Below are positions 1-10,500 of a DNA stretch of 64,000 nt, piece after piece. The stretch is taken from positions 124,001 through 188,000 of the forward strand of contig JADLDO010000036.1 in the NCBI GenBank assembly GCA_020846635.1. Direction: 5' to 3'. The stretch is from Caldilineaceae bacterium (GTDB lineage: Bacteria > Chloroflexota > Anaerolineae > Caldilineales > Caldilineaceae). The notes under the pieces were generated by a model. The model was not told the DNA's origin. It saw nothing but the letters and a program-made list of their open reading frames with translations, and ran no database searches. A program made the translations under genes and the position numbers. Each line of letters starts with the position of its first letter. Positions within the stretch are counted from its first letter, which is position 1.

Positions 1-183
1 AACGCCTTACGCACAGATGATCGTTTTAGCGACTTCTGGCAGGGTGTTACCGTCGCCTGTATTGGTCCAACCACCGCAGACGCAGCCCAAGCCGAAGGTC
101 TGGCTGTGCAGGTGGTCGCCACAGAGCACAGCGTACCTGGTCTGGTTGCTGCACTTGTCGCCTATTATGAGCAAGGAGCCTGA
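1..183 (+). CDS. hemD: Uroporphyrinogen-III synthase, C-terminal fragment (5' end outside window)
   Basis: The reading frame open from base 1 ends at TGA 181-183 and encodes the last 60 residues of a protein. The segment with IGPTTADAAQAEGL is the typical C-terminal signature of HemD, which closes hydroxymethylbilane to uroporphyrinogen III with inversion of ring D. The call also rests on position: it ends 6 bases before hemB and heads a run of heme genes in the same direction. The start and N-terminal domain lie outside the window, so length and integrity cannot be judged. Confidence 0.8.
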   Translation, partial: NALRTDDRFSDFWQGVTVACIGPTTADAAQAEGLAVQVVATEHSVPGLVAALVAYYEQGA

Positions 184-189
184 ACGCAA

Positions 190-1269
190 ATGGCCGATCT
201 AAGTTCCCCGTCTCTGCACCTTCCCGCTGTTGATCCTGCTGTGAATGAAGTGCAACTCACTTCCCTGTCGAGTCGTCCTCGCCGCCTGCGCCGCACCCCG
301 GCTCTGCGGGCGATGGTGCGTGAGACACAGCTCCACGCCAACGATTTTATCTATCCGCTTTTTGTGGCCCACGGCCAGCAAGTGCGCCATCCAATCGGTT
401 CGATGCCCGGTGTGGCGCAGTTGTCAGTTGATGAGGCTGTGGTTGAGGCAGAGCGCTGTGCCGAGCTTGGGATTCGTTCGGTGCTGCTCTTTGGCCTGCC
501 CGCGCACAAAGACCCGGTGGGCCTCGAAAATTTTGCCGATGATGGCATTGTCCAGCAAGCGACCCGCGCCATCAAAGATGCGGTGCCGGAGATGGTGGTC
601 GTCACCGATGTTTGCCTGTGCGAATATACGGATCACGGGCATTGCGGTCTGCTCAACTTTGGGAATGGTAATTTGCCCCACCCCAATTTGGATGAGGGGT
701 ACGTCCTCAACGACGAAACGCTGGTCGTCCTCAACAAGGTCGCCCTCTCCCATGCCTACGCCGGTGCCGACATCATCGCGCCCAGCGGCATGATGGACGG
801 GATGGTGGCAAGCCTGCGCCATGCCCTGGACATACACGATTTCAGCCATCTCCCCATCATGTCCTATGCCGTGAAGTATGCGTCGAGCTTCTATGGCCCA
901 TTTCGGGAGGCTGCGGACGGTGCGCCCAAGTTTGGTGACCGCAAGACGCACCAAATGGATCCGGCCAATGTGCGTGAAGCATTGCGCGAGGCCGCATTGG
1001 ACGTGCAAGAGGGGGCAGATTTCCTAATGGTGAAACCCGCCCTTGCCTACCTGGACGTGATCCAACGCCTGCGCCAACAGTTCAGCGAGCTGCCCCTGGC
1101 AGCCTACAACGTGAGCGGGGAGTATGCGATGGTCAAGGCTGCATCTGCACAGGGCTGGATTGACGAACGCAGCACAGTCCTCGAAATTCTCACAGGCATC
1201 AAGCGCGCCGGAGCGGACCTGATCATTACCTATCATGCCCAGGATGCAGCGCGCTGGCTGCAAGATTGA
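190..1269 (+). CDS. hemB: Delta-aminolevulinic acid dehydratase (porphobilinogen synthase)
   Basis: This 359-residue cytoplasmic enzyme condenses two 5-aminolevulinate molecules into porphobilinogen. The metal-site segment [12 protein letters not shown] has Cys142, Cys144 and Cys152, the three-cysteine pattern of zinc-dependent forms rather than the Asp-rich magnesium type. The active-site lysine lies in the [12 protein letters not shown] segment, and the [10 protein letters not shown] motif follows. Family members usually have 320-340 residues; the extra length is a variable N-terminus. An AAGGAG ribosome site overlaps the end of hemD, so the two are probably translationally linked. It is the second gene of the heme operon. 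Confidence 0.97.
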   Translation: MADLSSPSLHLPAVDPAVNEVQLTSLSSRPRRLRRTPALRAMVRETQLHANDFIYPLFVAHGQQVRHPIGSMPGVAQLSVDEAVVEAERCAELGIRSVLLFGLPAHKDPVGLENFADDGIVQQATRAIKDAVPEMVVVTDVCLCEYTDHGHCGLLNFGNGNLPHPNLDEGYVLNDETLVVLNKVALSHAYAGADIIAPSGMMDGMVASLRHALDIHDFSHLPIMSYAVKYASSFYGPFREAADGAPKFGDRKTHQMDPANVREALREAALDVQEGADFLMVKPALAYLDVIQRLRQQFSELPLAAYNVSGEYAMVKAASAQGWIDERSTVLEILTGIKRAGADLIITYHAQDAARWLQD

Positions 1270-1357
1270 TGTCATGACGCAGCAGATACATTTTTAATTG
1301 AACACTCTTTACACAATTTGTGCAATTTACATAAATATCGAAATGTGAGTACAAGCT

Positions 1358-2125
1358 ATGAAACCCAACGGATTAGGTGTCCAGAATCGCGAGAGCAGCA
1401 GCGATCTTGACAGTGTTGATCTCACCGAAAAAGGGCGCGCCCCATCGGGAGAAGTATTAACCTCGACTCGTCGCCTTCTGATGCAATTCCTGGCCTTTGG
1501 CAATGTCAAAGATACCCAGACGCTCATTTGGGCGCTAGAGAGCGCAGGTATTGACGGCGTACTCTACGAAGATATTAACGATGCGCGCGGCGTCGCACTC
1601 CTGACTTATAGCGAGACGCCGGATTACTTCGTAAACGAGCTGCGCACCTTTCTAACCCAGCCACCCTTTGGCGACCTCACCCCAAAACCAGAGTATACAA
1701 TGTTCGGGCGCACCTATGCGATTGGCTATGAGCCGGACTTGGATGAGACGCTCATCACAAGACCCCGCAACCGTGTGACCGACCCTGAATTGCCCTGGGC
1801 GATTTGGTATCCACTGCGCCGAGCGGGCAGTTTTGAACAGCTTTCAGTCCAAGAGCAGAATGTCATCCTCTCCGAACATGGTGGCATTGGACGCGCCTTT
1901 GGGCGTGCCCACCTGGGCTATGATGTGCGCTTGGCCTGTCATGGCTTAGACAAGCATGACAATGATTTTGTTATCGGACTGATCGGGCCAGAGCTGCTGC
2001 CCCTTTCCATGATCGTCCAGCGTATGCGCAAGACGAAACAGACCTCGCTCCATTTAGAACGGCTTGGCCCTTTCTTTGTCGGCAAAGTCGTATGGCAGGC
2101 TAAGCCTGAGTCGCGGGCAGAATAG
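1358..2125 (+). CDS. hemQ: Coproheme decarboxylase, chlorite dismutase family (HemQ/ChdC)
   Basis: A 255-residue member of the chlorite dismutase-like family that, in the coproporphyrin-dependent route, oxidatively decarboxylates coproheme to heme b. Visible family features are the two-ferredoxin-like-fold start near residue 42 (MQFLAFGNVKDT), the WYPLRR segment whose Tyr151 lines up with the catalytic tyrosine of Firmicute HemQ, the SEHGGIGRAFG segment, and LGPFFVGK near the C-terminus. The family is pentameric. The first ~41 residues are poorly conserved and there is no strong ribosome site, so an internal start near 1481 is possible. Its place between hemB and hemE supports heme rather than chlorite metabolism. 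Confidence 0.9.
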   Translation: MKPNGLGVQNRESSSDLDSVDLTEKGRAPSGEVLTSTRRLLMQFLAFGNVKDTQTLIWALESAGIDGVLYEDINDARGVALLTYSETPDYFVNELRTFLTQPPFGDLTPKPEYTMFGRTYAIGYEPDLDETLITRPRNRVTDPELPWAIWYPLRRAGSFEQLSVQEQNVILSEHGGIGRAFGRAHLGYDVRLACHGLDKHDNDFVIGLIGPELLPLSMIVQRMRKTKQTSLHLERLGPFFVGKVVWQAKPESRAE

Positions 2126-2137
2126 AGGATATTTGCT

Positions 2138-3229
2138 ATGTCAGAAGTTGTCACGCATCCGGGCCGCCCAGGAGCGGTAGGGGCCACGCAGCCGGAGCCG
2201 ACAGCGCCATTCTTGCGCGCCTGTCGCGGCCTCAGCACCCCCTATACGCCGATCTGGTTCATGCGTCAAGCGGGCCGTTATATGGAGGAATACCGCGCCA
2301 TCCGGGCACATCATTCAATTCTCGAAGTGATCCGCACACCGGAGTTGGCTGCCGAGGTGACATTGCAGCCAATTGATCGCTTTCATTTTGACGCTGCTAT
2401 CATCTTTGCCGATATTTTGCCGCCCCTGATCGGTATGGGGCTAAAGCTTGATTTTGTGAAGGGCGAGGGCCCCCTGATCGAGAACCCATTAACCAGCACC
2501 TACGACATCGATCTGCTGGCGACACCGCCCGCGCAGGAAACGCTTGCGCCCACCCTGGACGCGATCCGGCTGGTGGTCGCCGAGTTGTCCTCATGCAACA
2601 TCCCTCTAATTGGCTTTGCCGGAGCGCCCTTCACCCTCGCCAGCTATGCGATTGAGGGAGGGAGTTCCAGGAGCTATATCAAAGCCAAGACACTAATGTA
2701 TAGCGAACCTGCTGCCTGGAAGCGGCTCATGCTGAAACTGGTAACAGTCCAGGCAGACTACCTCCTCGCACAAGCCAAAGCCGGCGTTTCTGCCCTGCAA
2801 ATCTTCGATTCTTGGGCCGGATCGGCGCTTAGCCAACAGGATTACATCCGTTTTGTACAGCCGTACAACCGCATGTTGTTCGAGATGGTGCAGCGTGCCG
2901 GTCTGCCAGTCATCAATTTCAGCACAGGTACAGCGTCCTACATCAGCGATGTAGCCGCAGGGGGTGGTGATGTAATTGGCGTGGACTGGCGTATGCCGCT
3001 CGGTTGGTACTGGCAGCAAATCGGCCTGGACAAGCCTATCCAGGGCAATCTCGACCCGGTGACGTTGTTGGCTCCGTGGCGAGAACTCAAAGTGCAGATT
3101 GACACGGTGCTGCGTGAGGCAGCGGGGCGGCCTGGTCATATTTTCAATCTCGGTCATGGCATCTTCCCCAATACGCCAGTCGAAAATGTGCAGCGCGTGG
3201 TGGACTATGTTCACGAACAGACTGCCTAA
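2138..3229 (+). CDS. hemE: Uroporphyrinogen decarboxylase
   Basis: A 363-residue TIM-barrel enzyme that decarboxylates the four acetate side chains of uroporphyrinogen III to give coproporphyrinogen III. The N-terminal signature TPIWFMRQAGRYMEEYR holds the substrate-binding Arg residues, and AAIIFADILPPLIGMGL carries the conserved Asp. The C-terminal FNLGHGIFPNTPVENV is characteristic of the family. Length is normal apart from about 25 extra N-terminal residues. An AGAGGA ribosome site lies about 9 bases before the ATG, only 12 bases after hemQ. The product feeds directly into the coproporphyrin branch suggested by hemQ. Confidence 0.97.
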   Translation: MSEVVTHPGRPGAVGATQPEPTAPFLRACRGLSTPYTPIWFMRQAGRYMEEYRAIRAHHSILEVIRTPELAAEVTLQPIDRFHFDAAIIFADILPPLIGMGLKLDFVKGEGPLIENPLTSTYDIDLLATPPAQETLAPTLDAIRLVVAELSSCNIPLIGFAGAPFTLASYAIEGGSSRSYIKAKTLMYSEPAAWKRLMLKLVTVQADYLLAQAKAGVSALQIFDSWAGSALSQQDYIRFVQPYNRMLFEMVQRAGLPVINFSTGTASYISDVAAGGGDVIGVDWRMPLGWYWQQIGLDKPIQGNLDPVTLLAPWRELKVQIDTVLREAAGRPGHIFNLGHGIFPNTPVENVQRVVDYVHEQTA

Positions 3230-3248
3230 GAGCAGGAGCAAATCTTGT

Positions 3249-4244
3249 ATGTCTGATTCAAGCTACACTGCTTCAGTTCAAACCCCGATCGGGGTGCTGA
3301 TCATGGCCTATGGCGGGCCAAACTCGCTGGATGAGCTTCCGGGCTATCTCGCTGATATTCGCAGTGGTCGCCCGACAACGCCCGAAGTCTTGGCAGAGAT
3401 CACCCATAACTACAGCCAGATCGGTGGCAAGTCGCCGCTGTTGGCGATTTCGAGCCAACAGGTGGCAGGGATAGCCGCTCGTCTTGGCAGCGACCAATTC
3501 CGCTTCTATCTGGGGATGCGCCATTGGGCTCCCTGGATTGAGGAGGTCGTTGGACAGATGATTGCAGATGGGATCACCCATGCGATCAGCGTGGTGTTGG
3601 CTCCCCACTATAGCCAACTCAGCATCGCCAAATATCAGGGCAAGATTGCCGATGGTTTGGAGATGTACCACGGGCAGATCGAATTCGACCACATCGCCTC
3701 CTATCACGATGCCCCCAAGCTGATCGAAGCGTTGGCAAACCGAGTGGCAATGGGGTTGGCAGAATGGCCTGCGACTGAGCAAGATCAGGTTCATGTCGTC
3801 TTTAGCGCCCACAGTCTGCCCACGCGCATCCTCAAAATGGGCGATCCCTACGATGCACAGTTGCGCGAAACGGCCCAGTTGGTCGCCAGCCGAGCCGGAC
3901 TGCCCAATGACCGCTGGTCATGGAGCTACCAATCGGCGGGTCGCAGCCCAGAGCCCTGGCTTGGCCCGCAGCTAGAAGAGCATTTGCCGGAATTAGCGAA
4001 ACAGGGCATTAAGAACGTCATTAGTATCCCGATCGGCTTTGTCTCCGATCATGTCGAAATTCTCTTTGACATTGATATAGAAGCACAGAAAATCGCCCAC
4101 GAGCTGGGGATGCGCCTTGTGCGTCCGCCTGCGCTCAACGATGATCCGCTCTATCTGGAAACGCTTGTCGATCTAATTCAAACACGCGCCGCGGCCTGGT
4201 TGCCTGCGGCTCAAACTGCGCCAGTGGGGGAGAGGGAAGCATGA
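3249..4244 (+). CDS. hemH: Ferrochelatase, coproporphyrin type (CpfC-like)
   Basis: Inserts ferrous iron into the porphyrin ring. The start at 3249 (MSDSSYTAS) was chosen because it follows hemE by 19 bases with an AGGAG-like site; the longer open frame overlaps hemE. The 331-residue protein resembles the Bacillus enzyme throughout: MAYGGP near the N-terminus (the Tyr is the axial/active-site tyrosine in coproporphyrin ferrochelatases, where protoporphyrin enzymes have NLGTP), VLAPHYS, FSAHSLP, WSYQSAG, and the [14 protein letters not shown] segment with the catalytic His and Glu. With hemQ next to it, coproporphyrin III is the likely substrate. The 3' end overlaps hemL by 4 bases (ATGA). Confidence 0.93.
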   Translation: MSDSSYTASVQTPIGVLIMAYGGPNSLDELPGYLADIRSGRPTTPEVLAEITHNYSQIGGKSPLLAISSQQVAGIAARLGSDQFRFYLGMRHWAPWIEEVVGQMIADGITHAISVVLAPHYSQLSIAKYQGKIADGLEMYHGQIEFDHIASYHDAPKLIEALANRVAMGLAEWPATEQDQVHVVFSAHSLPTRILKMGDPYDAQLRETAQLVASRAGLPNDRWSWSYQSAGRSPEPWLGPQLEEHLPELAKQGIKNVISIPIGFVSDHVEILFDIDIEAQKIAHELGMRLVRPPALNDDPLYLETLVDLIQTRAAAWLPAAQTAPVGEREA

Positions 4245-5560
4245 GCAGCACAGAACCAACCACATCGTTGTTGAACATCCCCACATCTCAAGCCATGTTT
4301 GCTCAGGCGCGTGAACTTCTGCCGGGCGGTGTCAATTCGCCGGTGCGTGCCTTTCGTGCCGTGGGGGGGCAGCCGCTCTTTATCGAGCGCGGCGAAGGAG
4401 CCTATCTCGTTGATGTAGACGGCAACCGCTATGTCGACTACATCATGTCGTGGGGGCCGTTGATCTTGGGGCATGCACACCCCGATGTGGTCGCCGCGCT
4501 GCAAGAAGCGCTCCCGCGCGGCACCAGCTATGGAGCTCCCTGTCCACAGGAGATAGAATTAGCAGAACTCGTGATGGCGCACATGCCAAATATCGAAATG
4601 ATACGCTTTGTCAACTCCGGCACAGAGGCGACTATGAGCGTGCTGCGCCTTGCCCGCGCCTTTACCGGACGCAATAAGATCATCAAATTCGAAGGCAATT
4701 ATCATGGTCACGCGGACATGCTCTTGGTGCAGGCAGGCTCCGGCGTAGCAACGCTTGGCTTGCCCGATTCGCCTGGCGTGCCTGCGGCGACCGTGGTAGA
4801 CACACTCACCGCACGCTACAACGATTTGGAATCGGTCGCGCGCTTGTTCGAGGAGTTCCCCAACGACATTGCGGCACTGATTCTAGAGCCCGTCGTCGGC
4901 AACATGGGGCTGGTAGCACCCTTGCCAGAGTTTTTGCCAGGGCTGCGCCAACTCACGAAAAACTATGGCGCGCTTCTGGTCTTCGACGAGGTCATGACCG
5001 GCTTCCGTGTCCATCCCGGCGGCGCACAAACATTATTTGACATAACGCCCGATCTCACAGCATTGGGCAAGGTGATCGGTGGGGGGCTGCCCGTAGGAGC
5101 ATATGGCGGGCGACGGGATATCATGGAGATGGTCGCGCCCGTGGGGCCGATGTACCAGGCAGGCACCCTCTCCGGCAATCCGCTCGCCATGACGGCAGGT
5201 ATCGCCACGATTCGCGGCCTAACGGCTCCAGGCGTGTGGGAGCAGATGGAAGAACGGGGTGAGCAGTTGATGCGAGGACTACACGCAGCAGCAGAAGAGC
5301 AAGGAATACCCGTTTCGCATAGCAGGGTTGGCACGATGTTCGGACTCTTCTTCAATGGAGGGCCTGTGATTGACTGGAGCAGCGCTAAACGCTCTGATAC
5401 ACAGCGGTTCGGTAGGTACTTTCAGTCAATGCTCGCCCAGGGCGTCTACCTTGCCCCTTCACAATTCGAAGCCGGCTTCCTGTCAGCCGCCCACGGTCAC
5501 GCCGAGATCGAAGCCACTGTCAATGCTGCGGCGCGTGCATTTGCAAGCCTGAAGGATTAG
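4241..5560 (+). CDS. hemL: Glutamate-1-semialdehyde 2,1-aminomutase
   Basis: A PLP enzyme of aminotransferase fold class I (439 residues) that moves the amino group within glutamate-1-semialdehyde to form 5-aminolevulinate in the C5 pathway. Visible are [13 protein letters not shown] at the N-terminus, the [17 protein letters not shown] cofactor phosphate-binding segment, [10 protein letters not shown] with the PLP-contacting Asp, and Lys277 in [17 protein letters not shown] as the Schiff-base lysine. It is the last gene of the heme operon, translationally coupled to hemH through ATGA. hemA (glutamyl-tRNA reductase) is not in the window and may lie upstream with hemD. Confidence 0.97.
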   Translation: MSSTEPTTSLLNIPTSQAMFAQARELLPGGVNSPVRAFRAVGGQPLFIERGEGAYLVDVDGNRYVDYIMSWGPLILGHAHPDVVAALQEALPRGTSYGAPCPQEIELAELVMAHMPNIEMIRFVNSGTEATMSVLRLARAFTGRNKIIKFEGNYHGHADMLLVQAGSGVATLGLPDSPGVPAATVVDTLTARYNDLESVARLFEEFPNDIAALILEPVVGNMGLVAPLPEFLPGLRQLTKNYGALLVFDEVMTGFRVHPGGAQTLFDITPDLTALGKVIGGGLPVGAYGGRRDIMEMVAPVGPMYQAGTLSGNPLAMTAGIATIRGLTAPGVWEQMEERGEQLMRGLHAAAEEQGIPVSHSRVGTMFGLFFNGGPVIDWSSAKRSDTQRFGRYFQSMLAQGVYLAPSQFEAGFLSAAHGHAEIEATVNAAARAFASLKD

Positions 5561-5562
5561 TC

Positions 5563-5641
5563 TATATGATAAGGCTACGGTAAGGCCACGCGCTCCCGTA
5601 AGGCAGATCAACGCGTGGCCTTACCGTAGCCTTATCATATA
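5563..5641. repeat. Perfect 30-bp inverted repeat (large hairpin) after hemL
   Basis: Bases 5563-5592 and 5612-5641 are exact reverse complements, separated by a 19-base loop that itself contains a second CGTAAGGC resembling the arm. It starts two bases after the hemL stop. It could terminate the heme operon, but there is no T-tract on either side and the stem is much longer than a usual terminator. It may instead be a palindromic or REP-like mobile repeat marking the edge of the accessory island that follows. Confidence 0.85.
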
Positions 5642-5823
5642 AGTATGCTGGCTGGTACCTGTGTCCCCACCATCAGGCACACGTTTTTAATCGGTAAAAT
5701 AGCTTAAGTAAATGACCCTTATATTTCACATCTTCTTATTTGTTGTAATTAACCTATTGATATGTCTTTGCGTGCAGGGAGTTTGCATCCACAGAGCGCT
5801 TAAGCATTGACAAGGATGTAACC

Positions 5824-6474
5824 ATGCGAGTTTCGCAGTTTGCTAGTACCCACCCCTTATACGCGATTAATTTCTCGTTACCCATTCGCGATCAACAGCG
5901 AATCTATGATGGTGCCGCCTTGGACCAGTTCCCGGTGGAATTGGAGCCGGATGAACCTTACCATCCTGGCGGCAGAGGCAGACCCAATAGAAACCAGACG
6001 CTTGCCCATTCGCAGTGTGCAACCTGCCGCCGCGTCTTGCGCAACGATCTATTCTATACCTTGCCCTCTATGATGAAGAGGAACATGGTCTTTAGCCATT
6101 GCCGGGCGTGTAATCAGCAGCACAACGCAGATCGTTATGAGACCAGAGCAGAGCTGATCCGCGCGCGGCGCACAGCGATTTGGAAATATCTGGCTCCACG
6201 CTGTGTCGTATGTGGTTTCGACCGGCACATGAGCGCCATGTGCTTGCACCACCTTGAACACAAAGACGCCCAAGTGGCGGAACTTATCACACAGGTCACG
6301 CTTACCAGAGACATCGGTAAAATTGAATCGCTGTTACACGAAGCCGCTAAAAGTATCCCCTTGTGCAGCAATTGCCATCATATGCTGCATTCACAAGCCA
6401 TCAACCTTCCCGCGAACATCGTCCCCCCGAAATACAGTCTTGTTGACTTGCTCTCGCTCTTGAAGCAAGGGTGA
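5824..6474 (+). CDS. HNH-type endonuclease-like zinc protein
   Basis: A 216-residue protein with two probable zinc centres. The first is Cys65-x2-Cys68 with Cys93-x2-Cys96. The second has Cys127-x2-Cys130, then CLHHLEHKDA (His142, His143) and Cys181-x2-Cys184 in CSNCHHMLH. The last block is the ββα-metal arrangement of HNH endonucleases, with Cys pairs bracketing the fold and His143 as candidate general base. The first ~60 residues are unrecognised. An AAGGA site precedes the ATG. It lies between a large hairpin and a tyrosine recombinase, so it probably belongs to a small acquired island. It might act in DNA mobility or defence; no methyltransferase partner is present. Confidence 0.65.
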   Translation: MRVSQFASTHPLYAINFSLPIRDQQRIYDGAALDQFPVELEPDEPYHPGGRGRPNRNQTLAHSQCATCRRVLRNDLFYTLPSMMKRNMVFSHCRACNQQHNADRYETRAELIRARRTAIWKYLAPRCVVCGFDRHMSAMCLHHLEHKDAQVAELITQVTLTRDIGKIESLLHEAAKSIPLCSNCHHMLHSQAINLPANIVPPKYSLVDLLSLLKQG

Positions 6475-6499
6475 CATTTATATCAACTATATTAGGTGC

Positions 6500-6528
6500 T
6501 TGACAAACAACACACGCAGTGATAGATT
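6500..6528 (+). promoter_or_regulatory. Sigma-70-type promoter of the recombinase gene
   Basis: TTGACA at 6500-6505 is a perfect -35 box. After exactly 17 bases comes TAGATT at 6523-6528, which matches the -10 consensus at five of six positions counting TA--T plus A. An AAAGGA ribosome site at 6540-6545 and a TTG start at 6558 follow. The recombinase therefore appears to be transcribed separately from the gene before it. Confidence 0.65.
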
Positions 6529-6557
6529 AATTAAAAACGAAAGGACTCAGATCAGAT

Positions 6558-7511
6558 TTGTCAAGCCAAAATGTTCCTAGCCAACTCGCTGAAATTGTCC
6601 ATGTCGCCTCCCTCCCCCCTGCCCTGCCACAACAATTTGACGCATCAATCCTCGCCGGACAACTTGCACCGTCAAGCATTGCCATGTACACGCGCGATTT
6701 CGCTGCCTACATTGAATATGCGGGTGATCGTACCATCGCTCTTGACCCTACCACGCTAGCTCGCTGGCGCGCACACCTCGCCCAAGCCACGGACAAAAGC
6801 CCCAACACGATCAACCGCATGTTGAGCGCAGTCAAACGTATCTTACGCGAAGCGGCCACGCAGGGGTATCTTTCCCATGAAATTGCCACGGCTTTTGAGC
6901 AGGTCTCCGGCGTAAAGGTGGCGGCCCTCAAGGAGCGCATCAAGGGCAACGCCCGCGTGCGTATCGAGCCTACAGACATGCGTACAGTCTGTGAATTGCC
7001 GGAGGTAGAGCGGCTGATCGGGCTGCGAGATACGGCAATGCTTGCCACGTTAGCTAGCAGCGGGCTGCGGGTAAGCGAATTAGTCTCACTTACCCGCAGC
7101 CAAATCCGCCCAAAGGGGAAAAGCTTTGTTGTTGTGGTGCGCGGAAAAAATGACGTGGAGCCGCGTGAAGCACCGTTGAGCCGCGAGGCCCACGGGCATA
7201 TCCAAACATGGTTGGAAGCGAGGCCCGTAGAAAGCGACTATATCTTTACCGCATTCGATGGCCGCGGGGCACGGCTTTCAAATCGCCCCATCTCCCCCAC
7301 TGCTACATGGAAGGTGGTACGCAAATACGCCGAAGAAGCGGGCCTTGAGGATGTCAAACCCCATGACTTTCGCCGCTTCGTGGGTACACAGCTCGCACGC
7401 ACGAATATTCGTAATGCCCAAAAGGCTTTGGGGCATAAACGGCTTGAGACAACCGCACGCCACTATATATTGGATGAACTCGAAGCCGGCCTCACGGATA
7501 ACTTGTACTAA
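6558..7511 (+). CDS. Tyrosine recombinase/integrase (XerC/XerD-like)
   Basis: A 317-residue site-specific recombinase with an N-terminal SAM-like core-binding domain (about residues 30-120) and a C-terminal catalytic domain. The catalytic set appears complete: Arg171 in SSGLRVSEL, a Lys in the [10 protein letters not shown] hairpin, His269 and Arg272 in HDFRR, His293 in [13 protein letters not shown] and the nucleophile Tyr303. The start is TTG at 6558, supported by an AAAGGA site and by the need to include the start of the core-binding domain; the next in-frame ATG is 42 codons later. Size fits Xer-type or simple integron/phage integrases. No att site could be identified. Confidence 0.88.
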   Translation: MSSQNVPSQLAEIVHVASLPPALPQQFDASILAGQLAPSSIAMYTRDFAAYIEYAGDRTIALDPTTLARWRAHLAQATDKSPNTINRMLSAVKRILREAATQGYLSHEIATAFEQVSGVKVAALKERIKGNARVRIEPTDMRTVCELPEVERLIGLRDTAMLATLASSGLRVSELVSLTRSQIRPKGKSFVVVVRGKNDVEPREAPLSREAHGHIQTWLEARPVESDYIFTAFDGRGARLSNRPISPTATWKVVRKYAEEAGLEDVKPHDFRRFVGTQLARTNIRNAQKALGHKRLETTARHYILDELEAGLTDNLY

Positions 7512-7529
7512 AGCCAAACACCCGTCCAA

Positions 7530-10500
7530 CTAGCGCCCTTCGCTCCGCTTCTCCCACAGCGATAAGCCGATCAACAGTGTCAAAACCGCGGCGACGGTCA
7601 GCATGATCGCCAGACCGCGGTTTTCATTGCCGGCTCCCGTCACCGGCATCGCCGCTGGCGTGCTGGCGGCACTCTCTTCTTCAACGGCTGTCATCGATAC
7701 GCTGGCTGGTACTTCATCTCCGCTCACTGCTTCTGTAACGATTGCCGTGGTTGTAAGCTCTTGGCTTGCACTCATAGTCGCACTGATGGTTGGCGAAACA
7801 ATTGTCACTGTATACGTTGCCGTGGCTGTCTCCGTTTCAGTAGCGCCCACCGTTGGTGAAGATGTAGTGGTTGACGTTGCTATCGGCGCTGCCGTTCTGG
7901 TCGAGGTTGCTGTGCCTGTCGGTGGAACACTTGCAGCCGTTGCTGTCGGCAAGTCGGTAGCAGTTGGAGCCGATGTCCATGTCGCCGTAGGTAGGCGAGT
8001 CGCTGTCTGTGTTGCCGTATTGGTCGGTAGGCTGGTGGGTACTGCCGTCGGCTCGTCCGTCGATGTTGCCGTAGGTTGTGCGGTCGCTGTCCCTGTTGCT
8101 GTTGGCACTGATGTAGCTGTATTGGTTGGTGCGCTGGTATTTGTGGCCGTTGGTGAATGAGCAGCCGTTGCTGCCGGCTTAGGTGTTGGCGTAAGCGTTG
8201 ATGTAGACGTTGACGTGGGTACTGGTGTAGCCGTTTGTGTGGCTGTGTCCGTTGGTGTGCTGGTATTCGTCGAAGTCGGTAAATCGGTGGCCGTCGGGAC
8301 GGTTGTCCACGTCGCTGTTGGTGGGCGTGTTGCTGTGTGGGTCGCCGTGGCCGTATCGGTTGGCACAATCGCAGCCACAACCGTAGGTTCTTCAGTAGCC
8401 GTAGTTGCCGGTACTAAAGTCGCGGTCGATGTGGCTGTCAGTTGAGCAACTGGCGTAGCCGTCGGGACGGTTGTCCACGTTGGCGTTGGTACTCGGGTTG
8501 CCGTCTGCGTTCCCGTTGGTAATGCTGTCCATGTCGCCGTGGGCTGCCTGGTTGCTGTTTGTGTTGAGGTCGCCGTGTTGGTCGGCAGGCTTGCTGAAGC
8601 CACGGTTGCCTCGGAGGTCGCAGTGGCTGTCATCGTCGTGCGAGCCGTCGCTCTCTCTGTAGCCGTGGGAGCAGGTGTCGCAGTGTCTGTCGCAGTTGGA
8701 CGCAGCGTCGAAGTTGCTGTTGGAGCCTCCGTAGGGGAAGCTGTTGGCAATGGCGAAGGAGTATCAGTTGACGTGGGTGTCATCGTCGGCACAACCGTGG
8801 CGGTAGCCGTGGGGACGCTCGTAGCGGTCCGAGTTGGTGTCAGGGTCGGTGGCGGAGTCGGAACCACAACGGTGACACTCGATGTGCTAACAGATGCTGC
8901 CGATCCCTCCGGAACGCTGGCAGCACGCACACTCACCGCATACTCACCAGGTTCATCAAGTTCAACGTCCCCTACCCACACCCCGTCCGCTCCAACGGTC
9001 ACCGTTTGAACTGTGCGCCCACTGATCACAATCTCGAGCACAGAACCGGGCGCACCCGTTCCCGTGAACGAAACTAGCTGCCCCGCCTGCCCACCCACTG
9101 GAGCAGCCGCCGAAATGGTCAGCGGTATTAGGGTCGCTGTCGGCGAATTCGTCGCCGTAGCGGTCCGAGTTGGGCTGGGAGCGCTGGTTGCCGTAGGTGT
9201 ACTCGTAGCTGTCGGCAAAGGCGTTGGCGAAGAAGTAGCGGTTGATGTTGGTGTCGGCACAGGGGTCGCCGTCGGTATCGGGGTATTGGTAGCTGTCGCT
9301 GTTGGTGTTGCGGTGCTCGTCGCAGTGGCCGTGTTTGTCGGCGTAGCCGTTGAGGTCGCAGTAGAGGTTTCCGTAGGTGTCGGTGTGAACGTGGAAGGCG
9401 CAACGACCACATAGGATGCCAGCCGCGCCATCACCTCCTGCCCATTTAGATCCACACTGCGACAACCGATATAGAAAATGCCGCCTTCATTGAAACGCAG
9501 CACCACCTGCCAGCTACCCTCCTCGTCAATCGTCGTGGTCGTCACGTCCTGATCGCCAACCAGTATCGTGATCTCGCTTCCGGGGAGCCCCGTCCCCACA
9601 ACAGTCACAGTTTCTCCCTGTGCAATTTGACTTGGCGACGCGACACAAATGGGCTGGACAGGTGTATTTGTAGCAGTGGCCGTAGCTGTTGAAGTAGCCG
9701 TTGCCGTGGAAGTAGAGGTTGATGTACTGGTCGCGGTTGCGGTATCCGCCGGCGTGGCTGTCGAAGTGGCAGTAGAAGTAGAAGTCGGCACTTCAGTGGC
9801 CGTCTCTGTGGGTATCGCCGTCTCTGTAGGCACTTCGGTTGCGGTGGCGGTAGGCGTGGCAGTGTCCGTTGCCGTACTCGTCGATGTTGCAGTCGGAACG
9901 GGCGTTGGAACCACTACCGTAATCGCAGTTTGAGTCGTTGCGCCGTCATCCCCAGTCGCCTGAATAGCGATGGAATATACACCCGTACTGGCTACAGGTA
10001 CGGGCTGCTCCCACCGTCCTTCACTGTCCGCGGTTGCGGTGTAGGTTTCGCCACCTTCAAGCGTAATTTCAACCTGCGCGCCTGCTGCGGCTTCTCCAGC
10101 AACCAATATCGTCGATCCATCCGGCTCAATAATGGTTGATGCCACCCGCACAGGAACGGGCGTGGGCGTGGCTGACGCAGTGGCAGTAGGCGTCAGCGTT
10201 GCCGTACTGGTCGGCGTCGCGCTAGGTGTCTCTGTAGCGGTTGCCGTAGCCGTGGACGTCTCAGTTGGTGTCGCTGTTGGTTCGGGCAGGATGACAACAT
10301 AGGAGGCTAACCGCGCATGTAGTTCATCTCCCGCCGCATCGACACTCTGGCAGCCAATGTACTGCACGCCTGCTGCGGTAAAGGTCAGATCAAAGCTCCA
10401 ACTGCCATCCTCTGCCACTACCGCGCTTCCGACTGTTGCCCCACTGACCAAGATCTCAATCGTCGCGCCTGGTTCGCCGCGGCCCTGGATCCGCACAACC

